64,000 bases of DNA from PALSA-1006 sp037140475. GTDB lineage: Bacteria; Pseudomonadota; Gammaproteobacteria; Burkholderiales; Gallionellaceae. The position numbers and the translations under genes were made by a program. The stretch's first letter is position 1, and each line of letters begins with the position of its first letter. The stretch lies in assembly GCA_037140475.1 (NCBI GenBank), contig JBAXEJ010000001.1, positions 62,001 through 126,000 of the forward strand, in the 5' to 3' direction. Under the pieces are notes generated by a model. The model was not told the origin of the DNA. It searched no databases and saw only the letters and a list, made by a program, of their open reading frames with translations. Of the stretch, positions 8,177 to 17,131 are shown piece by piece.

Positions 8177-8716
8177 TTAATGACACTGTACGCCGGATCG
8201 ATTTCTCGCAACTAACATGCAGTTCTGATAATTGAAATAGCAATCTATTTGATTGCCCCATTGGTCGTAAGCACAAACTTGAGGGTTTTTATATTGGGTT
8301 GGCGCTTGCTGGGGCGCGGCACCATTCATCATGCCTAGCCCAATTCCGATTAAAGCAGCATTGGCCCCTGAGTTTCGTTGTGCGTTTATTTGTGCCTCTC
8401 TCTGATTGTCGGCATCAATCATTTCCCTCCATGCTTGATAGGCATAGGATTTCGCCTCTGCATTAGTGATTTTGTTTTGACAATAATTCTCGTCGATTAC
8501 ATCTAATCGTGAGTAAAACGCCCGAATAGCTGGGCTGTTCGGTTGATTGCCCTCGCGGGAATAGACATCTTTAATGCAATATGAATAAAACGAAAAATTT
8601 CCAACATTTGTTCCGACATCGCATCGAGCCATAACCGTGCTCATTGGCATATCAATACGTGTTGCACATCCGCTTAATGCCAAAATGACAGCGACAAATG
8701 TAATTTTTCTCATCAC
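8177..8716 (-). CDS. Hypothetical lipoprotein
   Basis: A 179-residue protein with a clear lipoprotein signal: MMRKITFVAVILALSGC, with the lipobox LSGC at residues 14-17. The mature part is polar, with a Gln/Asn-rich segment near 105-150 (NQREAQINAQRNSGANAALIG) interrupted by a short Gly/Met-rich stretch, and six cysteines after the lipobox. I see no known domain. The start could be either of the two Met codons at 8716 or 8713. It is transcribed with the preceding unknown gene at 27-bp spacing, so the two may form a small operon. Confidence 0.65.
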   Translation of the reverse strand: MMRKITFVAVILALSGCATRIDMPMSTVMARCDVGTNVGNFSFYSYCIKDVYSREGNQPNSPAIRAFYSRLDVIDENYCQNKITNAEAKSYAYQAWREMIDADNQREAQINAQRNSGANAALIGIGLGMMNGAAPQQAPTQYKNPQVCAYDQWGNQIDCYFNYQNCMLVARNRSGVQCH

Positions 8717-8863
8717 AACTCCAGTAAAAATTTGAAATAAGTTTTAAGCCAACGCCCCAATTCTTTGGTGCTGAGGTCGGTAGCAACTGTGAAACTTTCT
8801 CCTAAGAATTGCCCGAACCGTTTTGGTGTTTGCATTTCCGTCGGTGAATATAGCAACTAAAAG

Positions 8864-8913
8864 TTACCAGAGCAAATAACAGGGAATTCAAAAGTTACTA
8901 CCCGCTTGGTAAT
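8864..8913. promoter_or_regulatory. Candidate operator in front of the HTH regulator gene
   Basis: Related half-sites occur upstream of the regulator: TTACCA at 8864-8869, TTACTA at 8895-8900 and TGGTAA at 8907-8912. The last two form an imperfect palindrome (8894-8913) about 10 bp before the start codon, a position suited to autoregulation. This is seen by eye only. Confidence 0.35.
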
Positions 8914-8922
8914 TTTCTTTAC

Positions 8923-9351
8923 ATGGAACACACCACTGAACAACAACGTGCCGCGTTTAGTGATCGACTAGTTCGTGAGCTAAAACGCATCGGACAACCG
9001 GTAGACAGCCCCACACAGATTGCGCGAGCATTCAACAGGCGTTTTGCAGGTGAGCCAGTAAAAGCGCAAGCGGTGCGCAAATGGCTATTTGCCGAGGGTT
9101 TGCCCGGTCAGTTAAAGTTACTTGCATTGGCTAAATGGTTGGGCGTGTCGGCGCAGTGGTTGCGCTATGGCGTAGGGTCAAAAATAGAAAGCAGTTCGCC
9201 GCTGTCTGAGCAGCAAACCCGTTTGGTTTTGTTGAGTAGAGAAGACGCTCGCATTATTCCGTTGGTAGATAAGTTAGTACGCCTCTCGCCGCGCGACATT
9301 CGTCTTGTTGAAAACATGGTGCAATTGATGTCAGAGAGTAACGAGAAGTAA
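8923..9351 (+). CDS. Phage-repressor-like helix-turn-helix transcriptional regulator
   Basis: A 142-residue protein. Residues 8-80 form a lambda-repressor-like HTH region (TQIARAFNRRF, QAVRKWLFAEGLPGQLKLL, LAKWLGVSAQWLRYG). This is the arrangement seen in a family of small proteobacterial regulators that resemble phage CI N-terminal domains. The C-terminal half contains SREDARIIPLVDKLVRLSPRDIRLVENMVQLM-type helices, perhaps for dimerisation. It has its own candidate palindromic operator just upstream and is followed by slyX after 56 bp. Target genes are unknown. Confidence 0.7.
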   Translation: MEHTTEQQRAAFSDRLVRELKRIGQPVDSPTQIARAFNRRFAGEPVKAQAVRKWLFAEGLPGQLKLLALAKWLGVSAQWLRYGVGSKIESSSPLSEQQTRLVLLSREDARIIPLVDKLVRLSPRDIRLVENMVQLMSESNEK

Positions 9352-9407
9352 CTCGTATAATTAGCGCTTCGCATAACTGATGGCGCGCATTGTCCGATAG
9401 CTCAATC

Positions 9408-9620
9408 ATGACTGATCAACGTTTAGAAAAAATTGAAATAAAACTCAGCTTTCAAGAGGACTTGGTTGAGGAGTTGAACAAGACCGTGTATCAGCAACAA
9501 CAAAAGATCGAAAGACTAGAGGTGATGTGTCAGTCACTGGCGCAACATGTGCAGTCTCTCTCCGCGGCTCGGAATGAGGAGGGAGGAATGATTACGAATG
9601 AAAGACCACCACACTATTGA
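9408..9620 (+). CDS. slyX: SlyX family protein
   Basis: A small coiled-coil protein of 70 residues starting MTDQRLEKIEIKLSFQED. The heptad-rich segment ELNKTVYQQQQKIERLE is diagnostic of SlyX, and the protein ends in the typical PPHY. The function of SlyX is not established. I chose the ATG at 9408 rather than a TTG at 9390, because SlyX proteins begin directly with the LE..IxxLExKLSFQE-like coil. Confidence 0.85.
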   Translation: MTDQRLEKIEIKLSFQEDLVEELNKTVYQQQQKIERLEVMCQSLAQHVQSLSAARNEEGGMITNERPPHY

Positions 9621-9632
9621 GATACAGCGCTT

Positions 9633-9911
9633 TTAATGATGCAACGCTTTATCAAGTGAGTGAAGAAATTTTTCTGCGTCGTGTTGTGTCACGTAATATT
9701 TCACCGTTGCACCTGTCATCAACTTGGGACAGGAATTCACTAATTCCATCGCGATAGGATATTTGCCCGTAGCGATTGCGTCCGTTAAAAACTTTAATCG
9801 ATTCCCCGCATCTTCTAAGGTAAGGCAGAAGTGATGTTCGTCATCTGTAATGCTAATGCTCTTGATGCCAACATGAATAACCGATTGGCAGTGAAACCGT
9901 TTCTTAGACAT
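9633..9911 (-). CDS. Hypothetical protein
   Basis: A 92-residue protein with an AGGAG ribosome site 7 bp before the ATG at 9911, so it is probably real. It is a small soluble alpha/beta-looking protein with several Cys/His residues (KRFHCQSVIHVG, DEHHFCLTLED, NSCPKLM). No family is recognised. It is convergent with slyX, with a 12-bp gap. Confidence 0.6.
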   Translation of the reverse strand: MSKKRFHCQSVIHVGIKSISITDDEHHFCLTLEDAGNRLKFLTDAIATGKYPIAMELVNSCPKLMTGATVKYYVTQHDAEKFLHSLDKALHH

Positions 9912-10057
9912 TCTCTTCTCCTGAGCTGCAATATGTTTTGTGAATGAGCGGCAGTCTGCGCGCCGCTATCTGTGATGTCAAACCGCTAACACTTGGAATA
10001 TTCGGCTTCCTGCGGAACAGTATTTTCTAAGCCATCACGCGACATCGCCCTGTTAAA

Positions 10058-11659
10058 ATGCCGCCGATGAATACTTCCACTGCAATACCCTCACCCGCGA
10101 TCACCATCACCCAACGCAAGGTCGTGCTCGCCGCTTGCTTTGGCACGTTCTTAGAGTGGTACGATTTTCTGACTTTCGCTTCGTTAGCGACCTATTTCAG
10201 TATTTTGTTTTTCCCACCCGACAATCCAACCGCCGCACTATTGGCTAGTCTTGCCACCTTCGGTGTGGGCATGTTGGTGCGGCCGCTGGGTGCGGCGGTA
10301 TTCGGTTCGTTGGGCGATAAATATGGCCGTCGCCCCATTTTTATTGCGACTATTTTCTTAATGGGCGTCACCACCTTTGCGGTGGGTTTGTTGCCTACCT
10401 ATGCTCAGGCCGGCATGTTGGCCCCCGCATTATTGCTGGTATTGCGCTTGCTACAAGGCTTTGCGGTGGGCGGCGAGATTGGTGGTGCGGCGGTCTATCT
10501 CACGGAACATGCGCCAAACAATCGCCGTGGTTTTTACACCAGCGTGCTGCAACTGATGGGGCCGTTGGGCATCATGGCGTCCACCCTGCAAATCGTGCTG
10601 TTGCAATATTGGTTGAGCGCGGCTGAATTTGCCGAGTGGGGTTGGCGCGTGCCGTTTTTGTTGTCAATTGTGTTGCTACTCATCTCGCTCAAATCGCGGA
10701 TGAATATGATTGAGTCCCCCGTGTTTAATCAATTGAAAGAGAGCGATGGGTTAGCCAAAGCGCCGTTGATGGAATGCCTAAAAGACCGCCGCACATTAGG
10801 ACGCATGGCGTTATTGTTCTTTTGTATTTCGGCGGGAGGTTCGCTGTTGTTTTTTTCCTCACAGGTTTACACCAGTGTCTTTCTAAAAAGTGTGGTGAAG
10901 CTGGATGCGCAACTGGTTGGCACCTTAGTGATGCTCACGACCGTCGCGTTATTTCCACTGACGATTTTCTTTGGCTGGTTATCTGACCGTATCGGGCGCC
11001 GGCCAATTTTACTGACTGGGTTATTGCTCGGCGCAATTGCCATCTTGCCTGTCTTCAGCGGATTGCTGCATTTTGGCAATCCTAATTTATCAAACTTTAA
11101 TCAAAATGTTACAGTAAAGTTGGCGGGTGAAAATTGCCATTACAACCCCTTTGTTAAACCGCGTAATGCTTGTGAAAGTAATCAAGAGTGGCTCACTAAA
11201 CAGGGCGTGATTTACACCTTAGAAGAGCGAGCGGGTTTGGCCGCAGAGGTTGCTGTGCAAGGGCAGACGCCTGTCGAAGGCTTTAGACTTGAGGCGTTAA
11301 AGCAAACTCTGTTGCAAGCTGGCTGGCCAGAAAAAGCGGATGCCATGCAAGCCAACTTGCCTGCTATTGTTGGGTTGTTGTTAATCTTGGTGGTGGCGTT
11401 GGCGTTAATTACGGGCCCACAAACGGCGGTATTGGCAGAGTTGTTTCCGGCACGCACCCGTTATACCGCAGCTGCACTGCCGCATAATTTAAGTGCCGGT
11501 TGGATCGGCGGCATGTCACCGTTTATGGTCACACTTATCGGCACGCGCATGGGTGATGTGTCATTGGGCATTTGGTATCCAGCGGGTCTGTTGAGTTTGG
11601 CGTTTGTGGTGGGTCTGCTATTCTTGCCCGAGACACGCAACACGCCGTTAGAGCATTAA
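10058..11659 (+). CDS. MFS transporter, metabolite:H+ symporter (MHS) family, with large loop insertion
   Basis: A 533-residue inner-membrane transporter. The MHS signatures are visible: FGTFLEWYDFLTFASLA in TM1, GDKYGRRPIF between TM2 and TM3, LRLLQGFAVGGEIGGAAVYL in TM4 and SDRIGRRPIL between TM8 and TM9. Family members carry organic acids, proline or betaine; the substrate here is not predictable. About 100 residues between TM9 and TM10 (around 345-445) form a polar insertion with two cysteines (ENCHYN, RNACES), probably periplasmic. The start is ATG at 10058; another ATG is three codons later. It stands alone upstream of pyrC. Confidence 0.85.
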   Translation: MPPMNTSTAIPSPAITITQRKVVLAACFGTFLEWYDFLTFASLATYFSILFFPPDNPTAALLASLATFGVGMLVRPLGAAVFGSLGDKYGRRPIFIATIFLMGVTTFAVGLLPTYAQAGMLAPALLLVLRLLQGFAVGGEIGGAAVYLTEHAPNNRRGFYTSVLQLMGPLGIMASTLQIVLLQYWLSAAEFAEWGWRVPFLLSIVLLLISLKSRMNMIESPVFNQLKESDGLAKAPLMECLKDRRTLGRMALLFFCISAGGSLLFFSSQVYTSVFLKSVVKLDAQLVGTLVMLTTVALFPLTIFFGWLSDRIGRRPILLTGLLLGAIAILPVFSGLLHFGNPNLSNFNQNVTVKLAGENCHYNPFVKPRNACESNQEWLTKQGVIYTLEERAGLAAEVAVQGQTPVEGFRLEALKQTLLQAGWPEKADAMQANLPAIVGLLLILVVALALITGPQTAVLAELFPARTRYTAAALPHNLSAGWIGGMSPFMVTLIGTRMGDVSLGIWYPAGLLSLAFVVGLLFLPETRNTPLEH

Positions 11660-11766
11660 AAAACTTGTAACCCTATATCCACAGATTTCGCAGATTCACG
11701 CTGATTAAAGCCAAGCAAAGTCTGAGTAATCTATGAGATAAAATTTGTGATTAGGTGGTGAAAGAT

Positions 11767-12795
11767 ATGGAATTAATAATTACCCGTCCCGACGATTGGC
11801 ATCTGCATCTGCGCGATGAAGCGCTGATGCAATCGGTATTGCCGGATACGGCAAGCCAGTTTGCGCGCGCGATTGTGATGCCTAACTTGCGACCGCCAGT
11901 CACCACAACTGAGCAGGCACAGGCTTACCGTTCACGCATCATTGCGGCGTTACCAGTGGGGGCAAAATTTGAGCCGCTGATGACCCTGTATCTGACGGAT
12001 AACAGCAGCGCAGAAGAGATTCGTAAAGCAAAGCAAAGCGGCATTGTGCATGCGGTGAAATTGTATCCGGCGGGTGCGACGACTAACTCCGATGCGGGGG
12101 TGACTGACCTGCGCAAAACCTACGCCGCGCTGGAGGCGATGCAGGAGTGTGGAATGCCATTGCTGGTGCATGGCGAAGTGACCAGCACCAACATCGACAT
12201 CTTTGACCGCGAAGCCGTGTTTATCGAAAAAGTACTAGAGCCATTATTGAAAGACCTGCCAAAATTGCGCGTGGTGTTCGAGCACATCACTACACGGGAA
12301 GCGGTTCAATTCGTGGTTAGCGCAAATGAAAATATTGCCGCGACAATCACGGCGCATCATCTGCTCTATAACCGCAATGCGATGCTGGTTGGCGGTATCC
12401 GCCCCCACTATTATTGCTTGCCAGTACTGAAGCGCGAGATGCACCGCGAAGCATTAATTCAGGCGGCGATTAGCGGTAGCCGACAATTTTTTCTTGGTAC
12501 AGATAGCGCGCCGCATGCTCAACACACCAAAGAAAATGCTTGCGGCTGCGCGGGGTGTTACACCGCACATGCGGCGATTGAGTTATATGCCGAAGCATTT
12601 GAAGAAGCCGGCGCACTGGATAAATTAGAGGGTTTCGCTAGCTTCTATGGTGCTGACTATTACAAATTACCTCGTAATAGTGACACCATCACTTTATGCA
12701 AAAAAGAGTGGCAAGTGCCCGCAACCGTTGGGTTCGGTGAGCATCAATTAGTGCCGTTGCGAGCGGGTGAAAAAATGCAGTGGAAGTTGAAATAG
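11767..12795 (+). CDS. pyrC: Dihydroorotase
   Basis: Class II (E. coli PyrC-type) dihydroorotase of about 342 residues that cyclises carbamoyl-aspartate in pyrimidine synthesis. The zinc-site residues are all visible: DDWHLHLRD near the N-terminus, the carboxylated lysine in AVKLYPAGATTNSDAG, LLVHGE, FEHITT and the catalytic TDSAPH near residue 246. ATG at 11767 is preferred over a GTG at 11755 because the conserved start is MELIITRPDDWH, and the GGTGG before it can serve as a ribosome site. Confidence 0.95.
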   Translation: MELIITRPDDWHLHLRDEALMQSVLPDTASQFARAIVMPNLRPPVTTTEQAQAYRSRIIAALPVGAKFEPLMTLYLTDNSSAEEIRKAKQSGIVHAVKLYPAGATTNSDAGVTDLRKTYAALEAMQECGMPLLVHGEVTSTNIDIFDREAVFIEKVLEPLLKDLPKLRVVFEHITTREAVQFVVSANENIAATITAHHLLYNRNAMLVGGIRPHYYCLPVLKREMHREALIQAAISGSRQFFLGTDSAPHAQHTKENACGCAGCYTAHAAIELYAEAFEEAGALDKLEGFASFYGADYYKLPRNSDTITLCKKEWQVPATVGFGEHQLVPLRAGEKMQWKLK

Positions 12796-12799
12796 CGCA

Positions 12800-13153
12800 A
12801 TGCCAAGCGACCAAATTTTGCGGCAAGATATGCAAGTGCTGGAAAAGGAAATCGAGCGTCACTGCATTGCCTTACGCTTGGAATGTGTAGATCAAAATAA
12901 TGTGCAATTGTTTGTGAATGATCTTTTTCAAAATATGGAAAAGCTAAAAAAGGCAGCGCGCATGGGTGATCACGTAGCCCAAGCAAAGATGGAAATATTT
13001 AGCATGGCGATGATGATGCACAGTACCAACAACAAGTTGTTGGGCTCAAACTACATTGCACAAATAGACGAACTTATTCCAAGCGAAGGTGCTTGGGTCG
13101 TCATTGCAAAGGCGATCTGGCGTGAGCTCGGCAATCGTCATCCGACAACTTAA
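12800..13153 (+). CDS. Hypothetical protein
   Basis: A 117-residue protein starting 4 bp after pyrC, so it is probably co-transcribed. It is predicted to be mostly alpha-helical, with a Met-rich centre (EIFSMAMMMHSTNN) and no signal peptide or membrane helix. No domain is recognised. It lies between pyrC and the gamma-carbonic anhydrase gene. Confidence 0.6.
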   Translation: MPSDQILRQDMQVLEKEIERHCIALRLECVDQNNVQLFVNDLFQNMEKLKKAARMGDHVAQAKMEIFSMAMMMHSTNNKLLGSNYIAQIDELIPSEGAWVVIAKAIWRELGNRHPTT

Positions 13154-13172
13154 CTTCTGATTAGTAAAATAT

Positions 13173-13712
13173 ATGCCAATCGAAAAATACCTTGATACTT
13201 TTCCCATCATGGGTGAGCGAGTCTATTTGCATGTTTCCTGCCAAGTGATTGGTGATGTGAAAATCGGAGATGACAGCTCAATCTGGTGTAACGCTGTGTT
13301 GCGTGGCGACGTGAATCGTATCGAGATTGGCCGCTGCTCCAATGTGCAAGATTTAACGATGGGCCATGTGTCGCACATGACTCCTGAAAATCCGGAAGGG
13401 TCGCCGCTGATTATTGGTGATTATGTAACGGTCGGGCATTCAGTGATTTTGCACGGTTGCCGTATCGGCAATGAATGCTTAATTGGTATGGGTTCGATCA
13501 TCATGGACGACGCCATTATTCCTGATCGCGTGATGATCGGTGCGGGGAGCTTGGTTTCGCCCAATAAGAAATTAGAATCTGGCATGCTCTATATGGGCCG
13601 CCCGGCAAAGGCGATACGCCCGCTGACTGAAGAAGAGATCATCTATTTAAAGTATTCCGCAGAGCACTACATGCGGGTGAAAAATAATTATTTAAACGGA
13701 AGCAAAAAGTAA
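13173..13712 (+). CDS. Gamma-class carbonic anhydrase-like hexapeptide-repeat protein
   Basis: A 179-residue left-handed beta-helix protein of the YrdA/CaiE/PaaY group. The hexapeptide pattern runs from GDVKIGDDSSIWCNAVLRGDV to RVMIGAGSLVSP. The metal-binding histidines of gamma-carbonic anhydrases are present as MGHVSH and the GHSVILHGC segment. The protein ends with the usual YLKYSAEHYMRVKNNY helix. Carbonic anhydrase activity is likely but not certain, because many YrdA-like proteins have unproven activity. Confidence 0.88.
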   Translation: MPIEKYLDTFPIMGERVYLHVSCQVIGDVKIGDDSSIWCNAVLRGDVNRIEIGRCSNVQDLTMGHVSHMTPENPEGSPLIIGDYVTVGHSVILHGCRIGNECLIGMGSIIMDDAIIPDRVMIGAGSLVSPNKKLESGMLYMGRPAKAIRPLTEEEIIYLKYSAEHYMRVKNNYLNGSKK

Positions 13713-13730
13713 TCAGAAAGATTGTTGAAA

Positions 13731-14051
13731 ATGACAACTAAAAACCAAGAAGAAATTTTCCGCGCTAAAGTAAATTTGGAAACCTCCACAATACCGTGGA
13801 AAGAATTGCAGCGCTTTTTTGCCAGTGGCTCAGCCATTTTTGTTGCGGCAGAGTTAGATTTAGTCGAAGTTGCGTTTCAAATTTCGGAAGATAACAAAGC
13901 GCTTGTTGCCCAATGGCTAGCGCAGAAAAAAATAGGGCAGGTTACCGACGATCAAGCGCAAGCTTGGTTTGATGCGGACGCTGAAGTATGGGCGGTGGTA
14001 GTTAGTCCTTATGTGTTAATTCAGGAGATACAAAATGTATTACATAGTTGA
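13731..14051 (+). CDS. DUF2288 family protein
   Basis: A protein of about 106 residues matching the DUF2288 pattern: AKVNLETSTIPWKELQRFFASGSA near the N-terminus, then DLDLVEVAFQ-like and ADAEVWAVVVSPYVLIQEI segments. The function is unknown. The start is ATG at 13731 rather than the TTG codons at 13722/13725. Its end overlaps the DUF302 gene by 17 bp, so both are probably translated from one mRNA. Confidence 0.75.
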   Translation: MTTKNQEEIFRAKVNLETSTIPWKELQRFFASGSAIFVAAELDLVEVAFQISEDNKALVAQWLAQKKIGQVTDDQAQAWFDADAEVWAVVVSPYVLIQEIQNVLHS

Positions 14052-14418
14052 AAGTAGTAAGTCATTTGAACAAGCCGCAACGGATCTTGATGCCGCAGTT
14101 AAGCGCAATGGTTTTGGTGTGTTGCACGTGCATGATATTGGCAATACGCTGCGGGGCAAGGGTGTTGAATTTGTAAATCAGTGTCGCGTATTTGAGGTGT
14201 GCAATCCGAAAGAGGCTTCAAAGGTAATGGCAACTGATATGCGCTTGAACATGGCTTTGCCTTGCCGCATTTCGGTTTATACCGAAGAAGGTAAAACCAA
14301 ACTCGGCATGATTAAGCCAAGCGGTATTTTGTCAGCGCTGTCGCAAGACCCAGCATTAGCGGTTGTCGCCAAAGATGTGGAAGCCAAGACAATGCAAATA
14401 ATTGATGAGGCTAAATAG
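14035..14418 (+). CDS. DUF302 domain protein
   Basis: A 127-residue protein with the DUF302 fold: KSFEQAATDLDAAVKRNGFGVLHVHDI near the start and the FEVCNPKEASKVMATDM and LPCRISVYTEEGKTKLGMI segments typical of the family (each present with ordinary spacing). The function of the family is not settled. It overlaps both neighbours (17 bp upstream, 14 bp downstream), forming a tight operon with DUF2288 and a thioredoxin-like gene. Confidence 0.8.
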   Translation: MYYIVESSKSFEQAATDLDAAVKRNGFGVLHVHDIGNTLRGKGVEFVNQCRVFEVCNPKEASKVMATDMRLNMALPCRISVYTEEGKTKLGMIKPSGILSALSQDPALAVVAKDVEAKTMQIIDEAK

Positions 14419-14911
14419 TATTTTTTCCAGATTCAAAAACTACCTAACGAAAAACTGGCGCTCACTTGCGGTCAATACGATTCTAATTTTAGCTATCGTC
14501 TTCGGCATGCGGGTGTGGCAACAGCGCGATGTAGTGTCGGGCCCGGCGCCAGCGCTGCCCGGTGTGGTGTGGAATGGCCAACCTACGTTGGTGCACTTTT
14601 GGGCAACGTGGTGCCCCGTATGTCGAGCAGAGCAAAGTTCGATAGAGTCGTTTGCGAAAGATTACTCCAACACCGTTACCATTGTGATGCAAAGCGGTGA
14701 TCCGGCCTCTGTGGAAAAATTCATGCAAGAGCAGTCGCTCAGCTTTGCCGCGATTAACGATCCTAGTGGTGAGATGTCTGCTACTTGGGGAGTGCATGCG
14801 GTACCCGCCAGTTTTATCGTGGATGGCGCGGGGCGGATTCGATTCGTTGAGATTGGCTACACCACCGGCATTGGGCTACGCCTACGCCGATGGTTAGCGC
14901 AATTTAATTAA
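14405..14911 (+). CDS. Membrane-anchored thioredoxin-like protein (TlpA/ScsD type)
   Basis: A protein of about 168 residues with an N-terminal anchor helix (residues 20-36, LAVNTILILAIVFGMRV) followed by a periplasmic thioredoxin fold. The redox motif is WCPVC in FWATWCPVCRAEQSS near residue 70, and the cis-proline is in HAVPASFIVD. It is likely a periplasmic disulfide reductase or oxidase. ATG at 14405 is chosen, overlapping the DUF302 gene; a TTG lies just before it. Last gene of its short operon. Confidence 0.85.
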   Translation: MRLNSIFSRFKNYLTKNWRSLAVNTILILAIVFGMRVWQQRDVVSGPAPALPGVVWNGQPTLVHFWATWCPVCRAEQSSIESFAKDYSNTVTIVMQSGDPASVEKFMQEQSLSFAAINDPSGEMSATWGVHAVPASFIVDGAGRIRFVEIGYTTGIGLRLRRWLAQFN

Positions 14912-14950
14912 TCTCGTCCAGAAAAATTAGCATGGGGCCAAACAGCCGCC

Positions 14951-15026
14951 TGTGGGTCGGGTTTCAACCCGACTGTCGGGCTACCCAAGGGCACAAGAAC
15001 CTCTGCGAGGTAAAGCCCGACCCACA
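14951..15026. repeat. REP-like intergenic palindromic element
   Basis: TGTGGGTCGGG (14951-14961) is the exact inverse complement of CCCGACCCACA (15016-15026). A nested hairpin GTCGGGTTTCAACCCGAC lies at 14956-14973. It sits between convergent genes (thioredoxin-like and pap). Shorter relatives occur at 19614 and 59147. Elements with a TGGGTCGGxCTxxAGxCCGACC core are a familiar intergenic repeat class. Confidence 0.6.
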
Positions 15027-15076
15027 AGAGGTTGCCAATAATAATCGCTGTCAGGAACGAGGCGTCACACTAGTGA

Positions 15077-16576
15077 TTATTTTACTTCTACTTTTTTAAT
15101 CGCAGCTTCAATGCGTTGACACAATGTTTTGAGTACTTTGATACGAGCAAAGTTTTTGTCGTTAGCCTCGACTAGTGTCCACGGTGCGACGTTGGTGCTG
15201 GTGCGGTCAACCATATCGCAAATGGCTTGTTCATAGTCCTCCCACTTTTCGCGGTTACGCCAATCTTCATCAGTAATTTTGAAGCGCTTGAAGCCGGTTT
15301 TTTTGCGTTCTTCAAAGCGGCGTAATTGCTCGTCTTTGCTAATGGTCAGCCAGAATTTAACCACCACCACTTTATGGCGATCTAGCTGTGCCTCGAAGTC
15401 GTTGATCTCGTGATAAGCCCGCATCCAGTCCGCTTCAGAGCAAAACTTTTCGACGCGCTCGACTAGTACACGGCCATACCATGAGCGATCAAAAATGGTG
15501 ATGCGACCCTTGCGAGGAATGTGCCGCCAGAAGCGCCATAGGTAAGGCTGGGCGCGCTCTTCCTCGGTGGGTGCTGCAATCGGCACCACTTGATATTGGC
15601 GAGCATCCACCGCACTGGTGATACGGCGCACGCTACCGCCTTTGCCTGCTGCGTCATTGCCTTCAAACACAGCGACAACCGTAATTTGTTTGAAGCGCGG
15701 ATCGCGGGTCAACATGGCTAACTTGCCCTGATATTTTTCTAGTTCCTCATTGAATTTTTTCTTCTCGATTTTTTGTGTGAGATCGAGTGTTTTCAAAATA
15801 TGCAATTTATCGATAGAAGGAAGCAAGGGCGCAGCACGAACCACGGCTTTTTTCTTCTCTTCCGTTTCAGCAATTCTTTTGCGAATGGCCTCAAGGATAA
15901 CTTTACCGACGGTCAGGCTGCGATAGTGTGCTTCCGCGCCTTCGACGATGATCCATGGTGCTTCGGCGGTGCTGGTGTGGCGAATCACGCTCTCGTGAAC
16001 TTTTAAAAACTTGTCGTAGAGTTTGTAGTGATCCCAATCGCGCTTAGTCACACGCCAGCGAGTTTTAGGATTTTTCTCCAAAAGTTTTAGGCGTGCTTCT
16101 TGTTTGTCTTTAGAAAGGTGTAGCCAAAATTTAATGATCAGCGCACCCTCATCGGTGAGCATTTTTTCAAGGCGTTTTGCACGCTCCAAGCTTTGATCTA
16201 GTTCAGCAGTCTTAGTAAACCCCATCACGCGATTGAGAATAGGCCAGGTGTACCAAGAGCCCAAGAACACGCCGATGCGACCCTTGGGGGGCAATGCCTG
16301 CCAAAAGCGCCACATCATTGGGCGCTCCATTTCTTCATCGGAAGGTTCGCCCATGCCGTGCGTGCGAATGTAGCGCGGATCCATCCACTCGTTGAGTAGG
16401 TTCACGGTCTCGCCACGACCGGCACCATCCACTCCACCAATCAAAATAATCACTGGAAATTTCGCTTTTTCCGCGAGATCAAATTGCGCATCCAGAAGAG
16501 CCTCGCGAAGTTTAGGCACCTCTGCATCGTAAGTGGCTTTGTCTATTTTGTGTCCAAGCTCTGCTGATTCAAACAT
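15077..16576 (-). CDS. pap: Polyphosphate:AMP phosphotransferase (two-domain PPK2, class II)
   Basis: A 499-residue protein with two tandem PPK2 domains. Domain 1 has its Walker A at about residue 46 (GGVDGAGRGETVNLL) and domain 2 at about residue 308 (FEGNDAAGKGGSVRR). Both have the lid/Walker B parts (GVFLGSWYTWP and TIFDRSWYGRVLVERV). Two-domain PPK2 proteins phosphorylate AMP to ADP using polyphosphate. By comparison with known enzymes, the C-terminal domain is the catalytic one; the first here has the less canonical GRG loop and SWYTWP in place of SWYGR. It forms part of a polyphosphate cluster with sixA and ppk1. Confidence 0.9.
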   Translation of the reverse strand: MFESAELGHKIDKATYDAEVPKLREALLDAQFDLAEKAKFPVIILIGGVDGAGRGETVNLLNEWMDPRYIRTHGMGEPSDEEMERPMMWRFWQALPPKGRIGVFLGSWYTWPILNRVMGFTKTAELDQSLERAKRLEKMLTDEGALIIKFWLHLSKDKQEARLKLLEKNPKTRWRVTKRDWDHYKLYDKFLKVHESVIRHTSTAEAPWIIVEGAEAHYRSLTVGKVILEAIRKRIAETEEKKKAVVRAAPLLPSIDKLHILKTLDLTQKIEKKKFNEELEKYQGKLAMLTRDPRFKQITVVAVFEGNDAAGKGGSVRRITSAVDARQYQVVPIAAPTEEERAQPYLWRFWRHIPRKGRITIFDRSWYGRVLVERVEKFCSEADWMRAYHEINDFEAQLDRHKVVVVKFWLTISKDEQLRRFEERKKTGFKRFKITDEDWRNREKWEDYEQAICDMVDRTSTNVAPWTLVEANDKNFARIKVLKTLCQRIEAAIKKVEVK

Positions 16577-16591
16577 GATGCCTCCTCGTGA

Positions 16592-17044
16592 TTAAAGTTG
16601 TTCTGGTGCGATGACCAATTTTAAAACGGTTTCGTCATATCCCGCGCGTTGGCGTTTGCTCAGCCAGATAATCGACCCTTTTTTAACGCTCCAATAATGC
16701 TCGGTTCCGGTCATTAAAAATGACGCGACTTCGCCGATCCAAGGTTGATGTCCAACTAATAGTGTGGTGCCCGAAGCATTTGGCCAGCCCGATGCGAAGA
16801 TCGCGGCCTGAGCACTCATGCCTGGGCTAATGGCCGGTTCAGTGATAAATTTTTTGTTGAGCGCACTAGCGGTTTGCTGAGTGCGTAGCGCTGGACTAAC
16901 TAGGACGCGGGTGTCGCTGGGTAAACGCGCAGATAAAAATTCAGCCATGCGTGTAGCCTGTTGCTGGCCTTTTTTGGTTAAAGCTCTATCCATATCTGGC
17001 AAGCCATCCACCGCTTCGGCATGCCGCCACAAGATCAGATCCAT
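16592..17044 (-). CDS. sixA: SixA-type phosphohistidine phosphatase
   Basis: A 150-residue histidine-phosphatase-superfamily protein starting MDLILWRHAEA, with the catalytic RHA triad at residues 7-9 and the second catalytic His in LLVGHQPWIGEVASFL. SixA removes phosphate from phosphohistidine domains. It ends 15 bp before pap and is probably co-transcribed with it. Confidence 0.88.
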   Translation of the reverse strand: MDLILWRHAEAVDGLPDMDRALTKKGQQQATRMAEFLSARLPSDTRVLVSPALRTQQTASALNKKFITEPAISPGMSAQAAIFASGWPNASGTTLLVGHQPWIGEVASFLMTGTEHYWSVKKGSIIWLSKRQRAGYDETVLKLVIAPEQL

Positions 17045-17131
17045 CAGAATTTATTCTCAAATATTACAATGTGATCAGTAGAATATACCGTATATACTGA
17101 TTTCGCCATACCCACTTTTGAGGAGAGCAAA

